A stretch of DNA of 64,000 nucleotides from Brevundimonas vitisensis (GTDB lineage: Bacteria > Pseudomonadota > Alphaproteobacteria > Caulobacterales > Caulobacteraceae), in assembly GCF_016656965.1 (NCBI RefSeq), contig NZ_CP067977.1:310001-374000 (forward strand), given 5' to 3'. How positions within the stretch are numbered: position 1 is the stretch's first letter; the number at the start of each line of letters is the position of its first letter. The notes below the pieces were generated by a model that worked only from the letters and a program-made list of their open reading frames with translations, was not told the origin of the DNA and ran no database searches. The translations under genes were made by a program, and so were the position numbers. Positions 30,001 to 39,466 of this stretch are shown here, one piece after another.

Positions 30001-31403
30001 CACGGGCGGACGACCGTGCAATCCAGTCGCCGCGCCTCCAGCGCAGCGCAGGCGGCTCGGGCGGCGTCCTCGGTCATGCCGGTGAAGCGGGATCGGTACC
30101 AGCCGTCCGCCGTATGGACCAGACGCTCCGCCCCTGCGAACTGCGGGCGGAAGCGACGGTTGACTTCGGTCAGCCAGTCACGCGCGACACCTTCGTCGCG
30201 GAACGCACCCACCTGGACGGTCCAGCGGCCAGCCGGCGCGCGAGGAGCAGCGGCGGGCGTGCGGGCAGGCGCGGGCGCGGCCGAGCGGCGGGCAGGCGGT
30301 GCTGCCGAACCCGTTCCACCGTTGAGAGCCGCCGTGACATCGCCGCCGCCTGTTCCGCGCTGAGAGGGGGCGGGTCTCACACGGGTGGGCGCAGGCGTCG
30401 TCAGCGTGGCGGCGGTATAGGCCACACCGGAGGGCGGGGCCGTCGGCTCGCCGTCTTCGGACTGAACCGAGGCATAGGTCACGGGGCTGGAATTATCGGG
30501 GCCGATGCCGAAGCCACGTTGTTCGAAGACGACCTGCGCCACCGCGATGCGTTCGCCGTTGGCGCGGCGGTTCTGGATCTCGAAGCCGACGTCCATCAGC
30601 TCGGCCAGGTGGGCGTTGCGGGTGGCGCTGGACCGACCACCGAGAACGATCGCCACCAGCCGCTTGCCGTCGCGCACGGCTGAAGCGGCGAGGTTGTAGC
30701 CGGAGGCGTTGGTGTAGCCCGTCTTGATGCCGTCATAGCCACTGTTGGCTGCCAGCAGACCGTTGGTGTTGCGATAGTCCCGGCCGTTGTAGGCCCAGTC
30801 ATGCAGGCCGAAATAGCGGTAGTACTGCGGGAAATCGCGCATGATGGCGCGGCTGAGGATGGCGAGATCGCGTGCAGACGTCAGCTGGCGGCTGTCAGGC
30901 AGGCCGTTGGCATTGACGTAGCGCGTCTGGGTCATGCCCAGCTCTTCGGCCTTCAGCGTCATCAGGGCGGTGAACCGAGCCTCGGACCCGGCGATATGTT
31001 CGGCGATAGCCACGGCCATGTCATTGGCACTGCGGACTGCCGTCGCGCGCATGGCGTCGTCCAGACTGATCGTCTGACCGGCGGCCAGGCCGAGCTTTGA
31101 AGGCGGCTGTGAGGCGGCACGCGGCGAGATGGTCAGCACGTCGTCCAGCTTGACCCGGCCTTCGGTCAGAGCTTCGAACGTCAGATACAGGGTCATCACC
31201 TTGGTGATGGAAGCCGGGTAGCGGCGGCTGTCGGCGTGACGGGCGAAGAGCACCTCGCCGGACGCCGCATCGACCACCACCGCAGCGTATCGCGCATTGT
31301 CCGAAGACTGAGCGACCAGCGGCGCCGACCACGGCGATGGCGACAGGGCGACCACCGCCAGCATAAGCAGGCCAGCCAGTCCACGACGGAAAAATGCAGT
31401 CAT
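30000..31403 (-). CDS. D-alanyl-D-alanine carboxypeptidase with C-terminal SPOR domain
   Basis: Exported class C low-molecular-mass PBP, 467 residues: signal sequence (about 7-31), peptidase S11 domain with active-site SITK (65-68), SAN (125-127) and KTG (227-229), and, after a Pro/Ala-rich linker (about 330-390), a SPOR domain beginning WTVQVGAFRDEGVARDW that binds denuded glycan at division sites. It trims the terminal D-Ala of pentapeptide in the periplasm. The start at 31403 directly precedes the signal; the longer frame to 31577 has no signal-like start. The linker is rich in PAP-type low complexity. Confidence 0.9.
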   Translation of the reverse strand: MTAFFRRGLAGLLMLAVVALSPSPWSAPLVAQSSDNARYAAVVVDAASGEVLFARHADSRRYPASITKVMTLYLTFEALTEGRVKLDDVLTISPRAASQPPSKLGLAAGQTISLDDAMRATAVRSANDMAVAIAEHIAGSEARFTALMTLKAEELGMTQTRYVNANGLPDSRQLTSARDLAILSRAIMRDFPQYYRYFGLHDWAYNGRDYRNTNGLLAANSGYDGIKTGYTNASGYNLAASAVRDGKRLVAIVLGGRSSATRNAHLAELMDVGFEIQNRRANGERIAVAQVVFEQRGFGIGPDNSSPVTYASVQSEDGEPTAPPSGVAYTAATLTTPAPTRVRPAPSQRGTGGGDVTAALNGGTGSAAPPARRSAAPAPARTPAAAPRAPAGRWTVQVGAFRDEGVARDWLTEVNRRFRPQFAGAERLVHTADGWYRSRFTGMTEDAARAACAALEARRLDCTVVRP

Positions 31404-31565
31404 CGGCAAACGACAGCCTCGTTGACTCAATGCGGGCACGGCCCCCCGGCGCGGCGCAGTTTCGGACACAGAACGATAGGTTAGCATGAGCCGTGCCGGT
31501 TTCGTCGGGGTTAACGAGCCGTCAACGGAGATTTGAAGCCTGATCTCCGGCTTGCTAAGCGATGG

Positions 31566-31616
31566 TGCGGTGCACAAAAGTGCTTGACGTCATTTCGCAC
31601 TTGCACCATATGTGCA
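31566..31616. promoter_or_regulatory. Phasin promoter with PhaR-type operator candidates
   Basis: TGCGGTGCA (31566-31574), which fits the TGC-N3-GCA pattern of PhaR sites, a -35-like TTGACG (31584-31589), and the palindrome TGCAC-CATAT-GTGCA (31602-31616) lying over the expected -10 region 17 bases downstream. A repressor at the palindrome would block RNA polymerase, as expected for the phasin/PhaR system, in which PHB granules titrate the repressor. PhaR is not encoded here. Confidence 0.45.
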
Positions 31617-31693
31617 CCGTCGCGACGGACCAAACCGTGGCGGGACCAAATTTCATCGCGGGGGAAGCCGCGAGCTGTTCAGGAGATGCGACC

Positions 31694-32167
31694 ATGGCCG
31701 ACAGCGCCACCGAAACCGTCAAGAAGACCGTCGAAACTGCGACCGCCAAGACCCAGGCTCAGGCCGAGAAGTTCCAGGCCGCCGGCCAGCAGGCCTTCCG
31801 TGAAAGCATCGACAAGTCGGTCGCCTCGATGACCGAGCTGAATGCCCACGGCAAGAAGAACCTGGAAGCCCTGGTCGAGTCGGCCACCGCCGCCCAGAAG
31901 GGTGCCGAGGCCCTGTCGCAGCAGTCGCTGGGCTTTGCCAAGAAGTCCTGGGAAGACGGCGTCGCCGCCGCCCAGTCGATCGCCCAGGCCCGTTCGGTCC
32001 AGGAGCTGGTCGAGCTTCAGACCAACTATGCCAAGTCGGCGATGGAAGCCTATCTGGCCCAGATGACCAAGGTTGCCGACGTCATGACCTCCTCGGTCAA
32101 GGACAGCTTCAAGCCGATCAACGAGCGCGTCACCGCCTCGGTGGAACAGTTCCAGGCCGCTCGCTAA
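31694..32167 (+). CDS. Phasin family protein (PHB granule-associated)
   Basis: A 157-residue amphipathic helical protein rich in Ala, Glu, Gln and Lys with no cysteine, as in phasins that coat polyhydroxybutyrate granules: [56 protein letters not shown] (the most characteristic phasin segment), and a C-terminal ASVEQF. The ATG at 31694 has AGGAG 8 bases before it; the apparent longer frame from 31562 runs through the promoter. The upstream palindromes support PhaR-type control. A strong terminator follows. Confidence 0.9.
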   Translation: MADSATETVKKTVETATAKTQAQAEKFQAAGQQAFRESIDKSVASMTELNAHGKKNLEALVESATAAQKGAEALSQQSLGFAKKSWEDGVAAAQSIAQARSVQELVELQTNYAKSAMEAYLAQMTKVADVMTSSVKDSFKPINERVTASVEQFQAAR

Positions 32168-32192
32168 GGGCTAGCCGAAATCTGAACACGAG

Positions 32193-32226
32193 GGGCCTCG
32201 CCGGGAACGGCGGGGCCCTTTTCTTT
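32193..32226 (+). terminator. Rho-independent terminator of the phasin gene
   Basis: GGGCCTCGCC, loop GGGAAC, GGCGGGGCCC (10 pairs, one G-U), followed directly by TTTTCTTTT. It lies 26 bases after the phasin stop and 121 before clpS. Confidence 0.85.
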
Positions 32227-32346
32227 TGTCTATGGCCCCGTCTGCTGCGGCAGAAACGCCGTCCGCTCAAACCTGTGACTAGACGCCGCTTCAATTCAGG
32301 CCATGATTGCCTATCTGTCTATTCCTTCCCCGAAACTGGACCACGA

Positions 32347-32682
32347 ATGCCGCCGTCAAAAAGGCCAGGTGAACAACAGGATGGAGGCCTTGGAGCCACC
32401 ACCGTCACCGAGACCAAGCCGAAACTTCAGAAGCCCTCGCTCTATCGGGTGCTGATCCTGAACGACGACTACACGCCGATGGAATTCGTCGTCTATGTGC
32501 TGGAGCGGTTCTTCCAGAAGAGCCGCGAGGACGCGACCCGCATCATGCTGCATGTGCACCAGCATGGCGTCGGGGTGTGCGGCGTCTTCACCTATGAGGT
32601 GGCCGAAACCAAGGTCGCCCAGGTGATCGAGACGGCGCGCCGTCACCAGCACCCTCTGCAATGCACGATGGAAAAAGACTGA
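32347..32682 (+). CDS. clpS: ClpAP protease adaptor ClpS
   Basis: Adaptor that delivers N-degron substrates to ClpAP. 111 residues: a flexible Gln/Gly-rich N-terminal tail needed for ClpA engagement, then the conserved domain [24 protein letters not shown] (N-end-binding pocket, [10 protein letters not shown]), [21 protein letters not shown] and the closing CTMEKD. The ATG at 32347 is supported by length; the longer frame from 32275 has no family match. It lies 12 bases upstream of clpA, its partner, in the usual alphaproteobacterial order. Confidence 0.95.
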   Translation: MPPSKRPGEQQDGGLGATTVTETKPKLQKPSLYRVLILNDDYTPMEFVVYVLERFFQKSREDATRIMLHVHQHGVGVCGVFTYEVAETKVAQVIETARRHQHPLQCTMEKD

Positions 32683-32694
32683 GAGGATCTGCCC

Positions 32695-35013
32695 ATGCCC
32701 TCGTTTTCACGTCCTCTCGAAGAGACTCTGCACCGGGCCGTTCATTTCGCGAACGAGCGTCGGCATGAATATGCCACGCTGGAACACCTGTTGCTGTCCC
32801 TGATCGACGACCCGGACGCCGCCAATGTGATGCGCGCCTGCAATGTCGAGCTGGTCGCTCTGAAGACGGCCCTGACGCTGTATGTCGACAATGACCTGGC
32901 GGCCCTGGCCACCGCCGATGGCGATGACGCCAAACCGACCGCCGGCTTCCAGCGGGTGATTCAGCGCGCGGTTATCCATGTCCAGTCATCCGGCCGCGAA
33001 GAGGTGACTGGCGCTAATGTGCTGGTCGCGATCTTCAGCGAGCGCGAGAGCCACGCAGCCTACTTCCTGCAAGAGCAGGACATGACGCGCTACGACGCCG
33101 TCAACTTCATCGCCCACGGCATCGCCAAGAAGGCGGGGTCGAGCGAGACGCGGCCGGTCAAGGGCGGCGGCAATCCGTCGCCTGAAGACGCCGATGACGC
33201 CGCTGCCGTCAAATCGGGCGGCGAAGCCCTGGAGGCCTACTGCGTCGACTTGAACGAGAAGTCGCGCAACGGAAAGATCGATCCCCTGATCGGCCGCCAG
33301 GCCGAGGTCGAGCGCTCCATCCAGATCCTGTGTCGCCGCAGCAAGAACAATCCGCTGCTGGTCGGCGAGCCCGGCGTCGGCAAGACGGCCATTGCCGAAG
33401 GTTTGGCCCGCAAGATCGTCAATCACGAGGTTCCGGCCGTGCTGGAAGGCGCGACCATCTACAGCCTCGACATGGGCGCTCTGCTGGCGGGAACCCGCTA
33501 TCGCGGCGACTTCGAAGAGCGGCTGAAGCAGGTCGTCAAGGAACTGGAGAACCACGAGAACGCGATCCTGTTCATCGACGAGATCCACACCGTGATCGGC
33601 GCTGGTGCCACCAGCGGAGGCGCGATGGATGCCTCCAACCTGCTGAAGCCGGCCCTGGCTTCCGGCTCTCTGCGCTGCATGGGATCGACGACCTACAAGG
33701 AGTATCGCCAGCATTTCGAGAAGGACCGCGCCCTGGTCCGCCGCTTCCAGAAGATCGACGTCAATGAGCCGACGGTCGAGGATACGGTGAAGATCCTGAA
33801 GGGGCTGAAGAGCTCCTACGAGGGCCACCACAAGCTGCGCTATACAGACGCCGCTATTCGGACGGCGGTGGAACTGTCGGCCCGCTACATGACCGACCGC
33901 AAACTGCCGGACAAGGCGATCGATGTGATCGACGAGGCGGGGGCGTCCCAGATGCTGCTGCCTGAATCCAAGCGCAAGAAGGTCATCGGCCAGAAGGAGG
34001 TCGAAGCCGTCATCGCCAAGATGGCGCGCATTCCGGCCAAGTCGGTCTCCAAATCCGACACCGAGGCGCTGAAGGGTCTGCAGACCGACCTGGAGCGCAC
34101 GGTCTTCGGCCAGGACGCGGCCATCACCGAGGTGGCTGCGGCGATGAAGCTGGCCCGTGCCGGTCTGCGCGATCCGCAAAAGCCGATCGGCAGCTTCCTG
34201 TTCAGCGGCCCGACCGGCGTCGGCAAGACCGAGGTCGCCAAACAGCTGGCGGCGACCCTGGGCATCGAGATGCTCCGGTTCGACATGAGCGAGTATATGG
34301 AGCGGCACACGGTCAGCCGCCTGATCGGCGCGCCTCCCGGCTATGTCGGCCATGATCAGGGCGGGCTGCTGACGGACGCCGTCGATCAGCATCCGCACGC
34401 TGTCGTCCTGCTGGACGAGATCGAGAAGGCGCACCCCGATGTCTACAACATCCTGCTTCAGGTGATGGACAACGGCATGCTGACCGATGCGGTGGGCAAG
34501 AAGGTCGACTTCCGCAACGTCGTTCTGATCATGACGACCAATGCGGGTGCCGCCGATAATGCCCGGGCTTCGATCGGTTTCGGACGCGGCAAGGTGGAAG
34601 GCGAGGACGACAAGGCCATTCAGCGGCTGTTCGCGCCGGAGTTCAGGAACCGCCTTGATGCCATCGTCGCCTTCAAGCCGCTGGGCCAGGAGACCATCCG
34701 CCAGGTGGTGACCAAGTTCGTGCTCCAGCTGGAAGCCCAGTTGGCGGACCGAAACATCACCATCGCCTTGACCGACGAAGCCACCGACTGGCTGGCCAAG
34801 AATGGCTTCGACGAGCTTTACGGTGCACGGCCGCTGGCCCGCGTCATCCAGGAGCACATCAAGAAGCCGCTGGCCGACGACATCCTGTTCGGGCGTCTGA
34901 CGCGCGGCGGGCATGTGAAGGTCGAGCTGAAGGATGGCAAGATTGCCTTCGACGTGACGAGCGCTTCGGGGGCCGCCGCCAAGGAGTCGGCCGATGAGGA
35001 TGCGGCCGCCTAG
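32695..35013 (+). CDS. clpA: ClpA, ATPase subunit of ClpAP protease
   Basis: AAA+ unfoldase feeding ClpP; 772 residues. N-terminal Clp-N helical domain (about 1-140; [26 protein letters not shown]), acidic linker, AAA domain 1 with Walker A GEPGVGKT (224-231) and [14 protein letters not shown] domain 2 with Walker A GPTGVGKT (505-512), [12 protein letters not shown] and the ClpP-docking loop containing IGFGRGK, then the C-terminal D2-small domain ([20 protein letters not shown]) and an Ala-Glu tail. No coiled-coil middle domain, so ClpA rather than ClpB. Operon with clpS, terminated by a strong hairpin. Confidence 0.97.
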   Translation: MPSFSRPLEETLHRAVHFANERRHEYATLEHLLLSLIDDPDAANVMRACNVELVALKTALTLYVDNDLAALATADGDDAKPTAGFQRVIQRAVIHVQSSGREEVTGANVLVAIFSERESHAAYFLQEQDMTRYDAVNFIAHGIAKKAGSSETRPVKGGGNPSPEDADDAAAVKSGGEALEAYCVDLNEKSRNGKIDPLIGRQAEVERSIQILCRRSKNNPLLVGEPGVGKTAIAEGLARKIVNHEVPAVLEGATIYSLDMGALLAGTRYRGDFEERLKQVVKELENHENAILFIDEIHTVIGAGATSGGAMDASNLLKPALASGSLRCMGSTTYKEYRQHFEKDRALVRRFQKIDVNEPTVEDTVKILKGLKSSYEGHHKLRYTDAAIRTAVELSARYMTDRKLPDKAIDVIDEAGASQMLLPESKRKKVIGQKEVEAVIAKMARIPAKSVSKSDTEALKGLQTDLERTVFGQDAAITEVAAAMKLARAGLRDPQKPIGSFLFSGPTGVGKTEVAKQLAATLGIEMLRFDMSEYMERHTVSRLIGAPPGYVGHDQGGLLTDAVDQHPHAVVLLDEIEKAHPDVYNILLQVMDNGMLTDAVGKKVDFRNVVLIMTTNAGAADNARASIGFGRGKVEGEDDKAIQRLFAPEFRNRLDAIVAFKPLGQETIRQVVTKFVLQLEAQLADRNITIALTDEATDWLAKNGFDELYGARPLARVIQEHIKKPLADDILFGRLTRGGHVKVELKDGKIAFDVTSASGAAAKESADEDAAA

Positions 35014-35038
35014 GTCAGGCCGATCCTGATGTAAAAAA

Positions 35039-35070
35039 GGCCCGGGCAGCGATGCCCGGGCCTTTCTTTT
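35039..35070. terminator. Strong terminator after clpA
   Basis: GGCCCGGGCA, loop GCGA, TGCCCGGGCC, then TTTCTTTT; AAAAAA precedes the stem, so it can work in both directions. It separates clpA from the converging CsbD gene. Confidence 0.9.
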
Positions 35071-35088
35071 ATGCGGCGTTGGCGTCAA

Positions 35089-35394
35089 TCAGCGACGACG
35101 ACCGAGGCCCGACAGGATGACGGCCAGACCGGCCACAATGCCAGTGGTCAGCAGGGGCTTGCGGCGGGCAAAGTCGATGCCCTTGCGTGCCGTGTCCTGA
35201 TATTGGGCCGGGGCCTTGGCGACCAGTCCGTCCAGACCGTCGATGACGCGGCCATAGGCTTCCGTCGCCTTGCCCTTCACCTCGTTCAGCTTGCCGTCGA
35301 ATTGAAGCTTGCTGTCGCCGGTCAGGCGGCCGAGGCCGTTCTGAACCTTTCCGCCCATTTCGGTAGCGGTGCCTTCGATACGTTGATCGGTCAT
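35089..35394 (-). CDS. CsbD-like small stress protein
   Basis: 101 residues. The first ~65 are a CsbD domain (RIEGTATEMGGKVQNGLGRLTGD, KLQFDGKLNEVKGKATEAYG), a small acidic helical fold of general stress proteins. Then follow KGIDFARRKPLLTTGIVAG and a hydrophobic C-terminal stretch LAVILSGLGRRR, suggesting a membrane-associated tail. The start at 35394 gives MTDQRIEG, the family start. An overlapping larger frame upstream is meaningless. The role is inferred as stress or osmotic response, as in most CsbD proteins, but none of it is visible in the sequence itself. Confidence 0.82.
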   Translation of the reverse strand: MTDQRIEGTATEMGGKVQNGLGRLTGDSKLQFDGKLNEVKGKATEAYGRVIDGLDGLVAKAPAQYQDTARKGIDFARRKPLLTTGIVAGLAVILSGLGRRR

Positions 35395-35474
35395 GGATAT
35401 GTCCTTTGATGGGAGGGGCCGGGGAGGCTTGCCGTCACAGCGCACGACCACGCCTTGAGTTCCGCCCTGCGGCG

Positions 35475-36620
35475 TCACGTCTCGCGGTACGGCGTAAGCT
35501 CGCGCGTCAGACCCGAAATTTCTGCCTCTACGGCCGGCCGCTCGCGATCGAGATACTGGGCCACCGGACGCCGCAGGGCCGGGTCGGCGATCCAGTGCGC
35601 CGAATAGACCGGGGAGGGCAGATAGCCGCGCGCAATCTTGTGCTCGCCCTGGGCCCCGGCCTCGACGCGTGACAGGCCTCTGGCGATGGCGAAGTCGATG
35701 GCTTGGTAATAGCAGAGCTCGAAATGCAGGAAGGGCACCTCTTCCAGCGCTCCCCACTGACGACCGTAGAGGGCGTCGCGTCCGATGAAGTTCAGGGCCC
35801 CGGCGATCGGCCGGTCTTCGCGGAAGGCCATGACCAGGGCGATCCGGTCGGCCATCGTCTCTCCGACCAGGCTGAAAAAGTGCCGCGTGAGATAGGGCCG
35901 ACCCCATTTGCGGGACCCGGTGTCCATATAGAAGGCAAAGAAGGCGTCCCAATGAGCCTCTGTCAGGTCCCGGCCGGTCAGGACCCGGATGTCCAGTCCG
36001 GATTGGGCGTCGCGGCGTTCGCGGCGGATCGTCTTGCGCCGGTTGGATGACAGGGCCGCGAGAAAGTCGTCGAAGGTAGAATAGCCGCGGTTGCGCCAGA
36101 TGAACTGCATGTCCTGGCGGGGCAACATGCCGGCCTGGCGCATCGCCAGCCATTCGGGCTGGGTCGGGAAGTTGACGTGCAGGGACGAGACGCCGGTCTG
36201 TTCGGCCAGGGTCAGGGCCCCCTGGATCAGGCTCTCGCGGCTCGTCTCTGGGTCGCCGTCAGGATGGGCCAGGAACCGCGGCCCTGTGGCCGGGGTGAAG
36301 GGGACGGCACCCAGAAGCTTGGGGAAATAGCGTCCGCCCGCACGCTCATAGGCGTCGGCCCAGGCGTGATCGAAGACGTATTCCCCCTGGCTGTGGCCCT
36401 TGAGCCAGAGGGGCATGACCCCCTGCACGGCGCCCGTTTCGTTGCGCAGGGACAGGTGCCGCCCGGCCCAGCCCTGACGTGGGACTGCGCTGCCTGAAGC
36501 TTCGCACGCATGCAGGAAGTCGTAGCTGACGAACGGATCTCCGGTCGGCAGGGCGCAGGCGTCCCAGTCCGTCCGACCGATGTCGGCAATGCTCTCGTGG
36601 ACCTGGACGGTGAGGGTCAC
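35475..36620 (-). CDS. FemAB-like N-acyltransferase (DUF482 family)
   Basis: A 381-residue cytoplasmic protein of the GNAT/FemAB-like group (peptidogalycan biosynthesis/recognition). Markers: DPFVSYDFLHACEASGS near the start, VPFTPATGPRFLAHPDG, NFPTQPEW, RKTIRRERRDAQSG (the basic acyl-CoA region), MDTGSRKWGRPYLTRHFF, and FELCYYQAIDFAIARGLSRVEAGAQGEHKIARGYLP. The GTG start at 36620 overlaps the RidA stop (GTGA), so they are coupled. The acceptor and function are not established for this family; it is common in alphaproteobacteria. Confidence 0.83.
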   Translation of the reverse strand: MTLTVQVHESIADIGRTDWDACALPTGDPFVSYDFLHACEASGSAVPRQGWAGRHLSLRNETGAVQGVMPLWLKGHSQGEYVFDHAWADAYERAGGRYFPKLLGAVPFTPATGPRFLAHPDGDPETSRESLIQGALTLAEQTGVSSLHVNFPTQPEWLAMRQAGMLPRQDMQFIWRNRGYSTFDDFLAALSSNRRKTIRRERRDAQSGLDIRVLTGRDLTEAHWDAFFAFYMDTGSRKWGRPYLTRHFFSLVGETMADRIALVMAFREDRPIAGALNFIGRDALYGRQWGALEEVPFLHFELCYYQAIDFAIARGLSRVEAGAQGEHKIARGYLPSPVYSAHWIADPALRRPVAQYLDRERPAVEAEISGLTRELTPYRET

Positions 36621-37075
36621 CGCACCTCTACGACGGCGTCCACCTCGACCGCAAAACCGAGGGGCAGACGATAGACGCCGACGGCCGATCGGGCGTGGCG
36701 ACCGGCGTCGCCGAACACCTCGACCATCAGGTCGGAGCAACCGTTGATGACGGCGGGAATGGCGGTGAAGTCCCCCGCGGCCTGAACGAAGCCGCCCAGT
36801 TTGACGACACGCACGACGCGGTCCAGGTCACCCTCGACGGCCGCACTGATCTGAGCCAGCAGGTTGATGCCGCACAGGCGGGCGGCGGCCTGGGCCTGTT
36901 CCGGGGTGACGTCCTGACCGACCGTGCCCTTGATCCCGCCGGAGGCATCGTTCGACAGCTGGCCCGAGATGTGGACCAGGTTGCCAGTCCGGACATAGGG
37001 GACATAGTTGGCCACGGCCTTGGCGGGTTCAGGCAGGCTGATGCCCAGTTCGGTCAGGCGGGCGTTGGCGGACAT
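36617..37075 (-). CDS. RidA family imine/enamine deaminase
   Basis: A 152-residue protein of the RidA/YjgF/Rid family that hydrolyses reactive 2-aminoacrylate-type imines or enamines. The sequence has PEPAKAVANYVPYVRTGNLVHISGQ, GTVGQDVTPEQAQAAARLCGINLLAQI, RVVKLGGFVQAAGDFTAIPAVINGCSDLMVEVFGDAGRHARSAVGVYRLPLGFAVEVDAV. The arginine in GDAGRHARSAVGV corresponds to the catalytic Arg that binds the substrate carboxylate. This longer type (~150) with the GRHARSAVG motif belongs to a side branch of the Rid family. First in a two-gene operon. Confidence 0.9.
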   Translation of the reverse strand: MSANARLTELGISLPEPAKAVANYVPYVRTGNLVHISGQLSNDASGGIKGTVGQDVTPEQAQAAARLCGINLLAQISAAVEGDLDRVVRVVKLGGFVQAAGDFTAIPAVINGCSDLMVEVFGDAGRHARSAVGVYRLPLGFAVEVDAVVEVR

Positions 37076-37204
37076 GCGGCGGTTCCTGGGTCTGGTTTTG
37101 ATATGGCGCGGGTTTAGCGCGGCCGGCAGACGCCGTCATCAAGGCCCGCACTTTTCGCGGTGGATTTAAAGGTTCACCAACCCCGACGTGGCAGTCTGGC
37201 GATC

Positions 37205-38092
37205 ATGGATATGCAGATCAGCTCCCCCAATGCCGTGTTTCATGCCGTTCTGGCGGGCCTGTCCGAAGCGGATCGGGCGGTCGTTGATGCGGTCGCCGAG
37301 CCCGCCGCCATGCTGGCGACGCAGGCGGCCGCGCACTGGGATTTCTCGCTGCCCGCAGCGCGGGTGGACGAGGCCTTGGGGGCCAAGGCCAGCGACGATG
37401 CGCGACGCGGCCTGATCGCGACCTGGGCCCTGTCCACGGTGGATCGCGCTGCCGCAGCCGCTATGCCGGATGCGGTGATGTCGCTGTATCCCTTCTGGCT
37501 GGAGAAGCTGGCCAGCTTTCTTTCGCAGGCCAGCGGGCCCTATGACGCCGACTTCTGGGCCAAGGACGTGCGGTTCGCGCTGGCGCTGAGCGTGCCGGGC
37601 GCACGCAGCCAGGTGATCGACCTGTCATCGCCCATGGGGCCGGGGCAGGTGGTGCGTCACGTCCTGGGCGGCTGGGGCTTCACGCCCGTGCTGGGATATC
37701 TGAAGGCAGGCGGACGCGGCACCTGGCTGGAGGTGCATACCGAGAGCCGCCACCTTGACGACTTCAACGAGGAAGGCTGGAACCGGGCCTGGGCCACGGC
37801 GGCGGAGATCTGCCGCACACGCCCCGACCTGATGGGCATGATCGGGTCCAGCTGGTTTTATGATCCTCCCTTGACCGAGATCAGTCCCCGGCTGGCCCAT
37901 CTGCGTCTCAATCCGCTGAACGGCGGGGCCTTCATGGTTCATCAGGGGCCGGGCGAGATCCACACCCAGCGCGCGGCAACAGCGTCGCCGACCCGCAAGG
38001 CCCTCATCGACAGCGGGCAGTACACCGCCCGGTCATGGCTGATGGTCTGGCCGCGCAAGGCGCTGATCGCCTGGGCGGATGCGCGGCGCTGA
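37205..38092 (+). CDS. Hypothetical protein, 295 residues, unrecognised
   Basis: Soluble, no signal peptide, mixed composition with normal neighbour-like codon use. An N-terminal helical half (DMQISSPNAVFHAVLAGLSEADRAVVDAVAE...) leads into an alpha/beta C-terminal half that includes GPGQVVRHVLGGWGFTPVLGYLKAGGRGTWLEVHTESRHLDDFNEEGWNR and MGMIGSSWFYDPPLTEISPRLAHLRL. The WLEVHTESRHLDDFN segment and the WFYDP motif give it the look of a carbohydrate- or nucleotide-binding enzyme, but I cannot place it. The ATG at 37205 has weak ribosome-site support; residues from 37160 would add only 15 more. A possible hairpin lies just beyond the stop. Confidence 0.6.
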   Translation: MDMQISSPNAVFHAVLAGLSEADRAVVDAVAEPAAMLATQAAAHWDFSLPAARVDEALGAKASDDARRGLIATWALSTVDRAAAAAMPDAVMSLYPFWLEKLASFLSQASGPYDADFWAKDVRFALALSVPGARSQVIDLSSPMGPGQVVRHVLGGWGFTPVLGYLKAGGRGTWLEVHTESRHLDDFNEEGWNRAWATAAEICRTRPDLMGMIGSSWFYDPPLTEISPRLAHLRLNPLNGGAFMVHQGPGEIHTQRAATASPTRKALIDSGQYTARSWLMVWPRKALIAWADARR

Positions 38093-38263
38093 CGGCTGAG
38101 GTCGTGTTCGCACGGGTGTGTGCGACGCAAAGAGCCCTTCCAACATTATGCGGTCGCCTGCCCCATCGTTGAGGGAAGGAGACATGGCGTCGCGCTGCCC
38201 CCCACCTTCTCGCCAGACGCGAGACGGCATAGAGAGGGGCCATAGCAGCGTGAGGAACGACCC

Positions 38264-39403
38264 ATGGATTTCGCCCTGACCGAAGACCAGCGTGCCATTC
38301 AGGATGCGGCGCGGGCGTTTTCGGATGCCGAGCTGGCCCCGCACAGCGCCGAATGGGACGAGACCAAGCATTTCCCCGTCGATGTGATGCGCCGGGCGGC
38401 CGAGACGGGCTTTGCCGCCATCTATGCGGGCGAAGAGCATGGCGGGATGGCCCTGGGCCGGGTCGAGGCGGCGCTGATCTTTGAAGAATTGTCGCGCGGC
38501 GACGTGTCGACCGCCGCCTTCATCAGCATCCACAATATGGCGACCTGGATGATCGACGGCTTCGGGTCGGACGATCTGAGGCGCCGGTATGTGCCGCGGC
38601 TGGCGACGATGGAGCTGATCGCCAGCTATTGCCTGACGGAACCGGGGTCGGGGTCCGATGCGGCGGCGATGCGGACGACCGCGCGGCTGGATGGCGACCA
38701 TTATGTGCTGAACGGCTCCAAGGCCTTCATCTCCGGGGCCGGGACCTCGGACGTCTATGTGGTCATGGCGCGGACCGGGGAGGCGGGGCCCAAGGGAATC
38801 TCGGCCTTCGTCATCGAAAAGGACACGCCTGGCCTGAGCTTCGGGGCCCAGGAGAAGAAGATGGGCTGGAACAGCCAGCCGACGGCGATCGTCCAGTTCG
38901 ACGACTGCCGCGTGCCGGTGGCCAATCTGCTGGGGAAGGAAGGCGACGGTTTCCGCTATGCCATGATGGGGCTGGACGGCGGGCGGCTGAACATCGCGGC
39001 CTGCTCGCTGGGCGGGGCGCGGTTGGCGCTGGAAACGGCACAGGTCTATGTCGCGACGCGAAAACAGTTCGGCAAGGCGTTGAACGAGTTTCAGAATACC
39101 CAGTTCAAGCTGGCCGACATGGCCACGTCACTGGAGGCGGCGCGGCTGATGGTTCTGCGCGGAGCCTGGGCCATCGACACGGGTCATCCCGAGAAGACGA
39201 AATGGTGCGCCATGGCCAAGCGGATGGCCACCGACGCCTGTTTCCAGATCGCCGACGAAGCGCTGCAGCTGCACGGCGGATACGGCTATCTGAAGGATTA
39301 TCCGCTGGAGCGGATCGTGCGCGATCTGCGGGTGCACCGCATCCTGGAAGGCACCAATGAGATCATGCGGATGATCACGGCGCGCGAGATGATGCGGCAG
39401 TAG
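38264..39403 (+). CDS. Acyl-CoA dehydrogenase (isobutyryl-CoA dehydrogenase-like)
   Basis: FAD flavoenzyme of 379 residues. Markers of the family: AYCLTEPGSGSDAAAMRT region, here ASYCLTEPGSGSDAA, MGWNSQPTAIVQFDDCRVP, GMVGLDGGRLNIAACSLGGARLALE type helix, and the catalytic Glu segment HRILEGTNEIMRM. In the valine-degrading neighbourhood (3-hydroxyisobutyryl-CoA hydrolase and 3-hydroxyisobutyrate dehydrogenase downstream) it most likely oxidises isobutyryl-CoA to methacrylyl-CoA. Short branched chain alternatives remain. A 31-codon reading frame with a strong ribosome site (38184-38279) overlaps its start. Confidence 0.85.
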   Translation: MDFALTEDQRAIQDAARAFSDAELAPHSAEWDETKHFPVDVMRRAAETGFAAIYAGEEHGGMALGRVEAALIFEELSRGDVSTAAFISIHNMATWMIDGFGSDDLRRRYVPRLATMELIASYCLTEPGSGSDAAAMRTTARLDGDHYVLNGSKAFISGAGTSDVYVVMARTGEAGPKGISAFVIEKDTPGLSFGAQEKKMGWNSQPTAIVQFDDCRVPVANLLGKEGDGFRYAMMGLDGGRLNIAACSLGGARLALETAQVYVATRKQFGKALNEFQNTQFKLADMATSLEAARLMVLRGAWAIDTGHPEKTKWCAMAKRMATDACFQIADEALQLHGGYGYLKDYPLERIVRDLRVHRILEGTNEIMRMITAREMMRQ

Positions 39404-39466
39404 CGCCGGTCGCCGCTGACAAAGCCGGAATTTCGTGATGACCTGCGGTTCAAAGAGGGGGCAACG

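Noticed and set aside
32986..35088. 700-codon minus-strand frame opposite clpA
   Set aside because: Antisense artefact of a GC-rich gene. No recognisable domains and no ribosome site.
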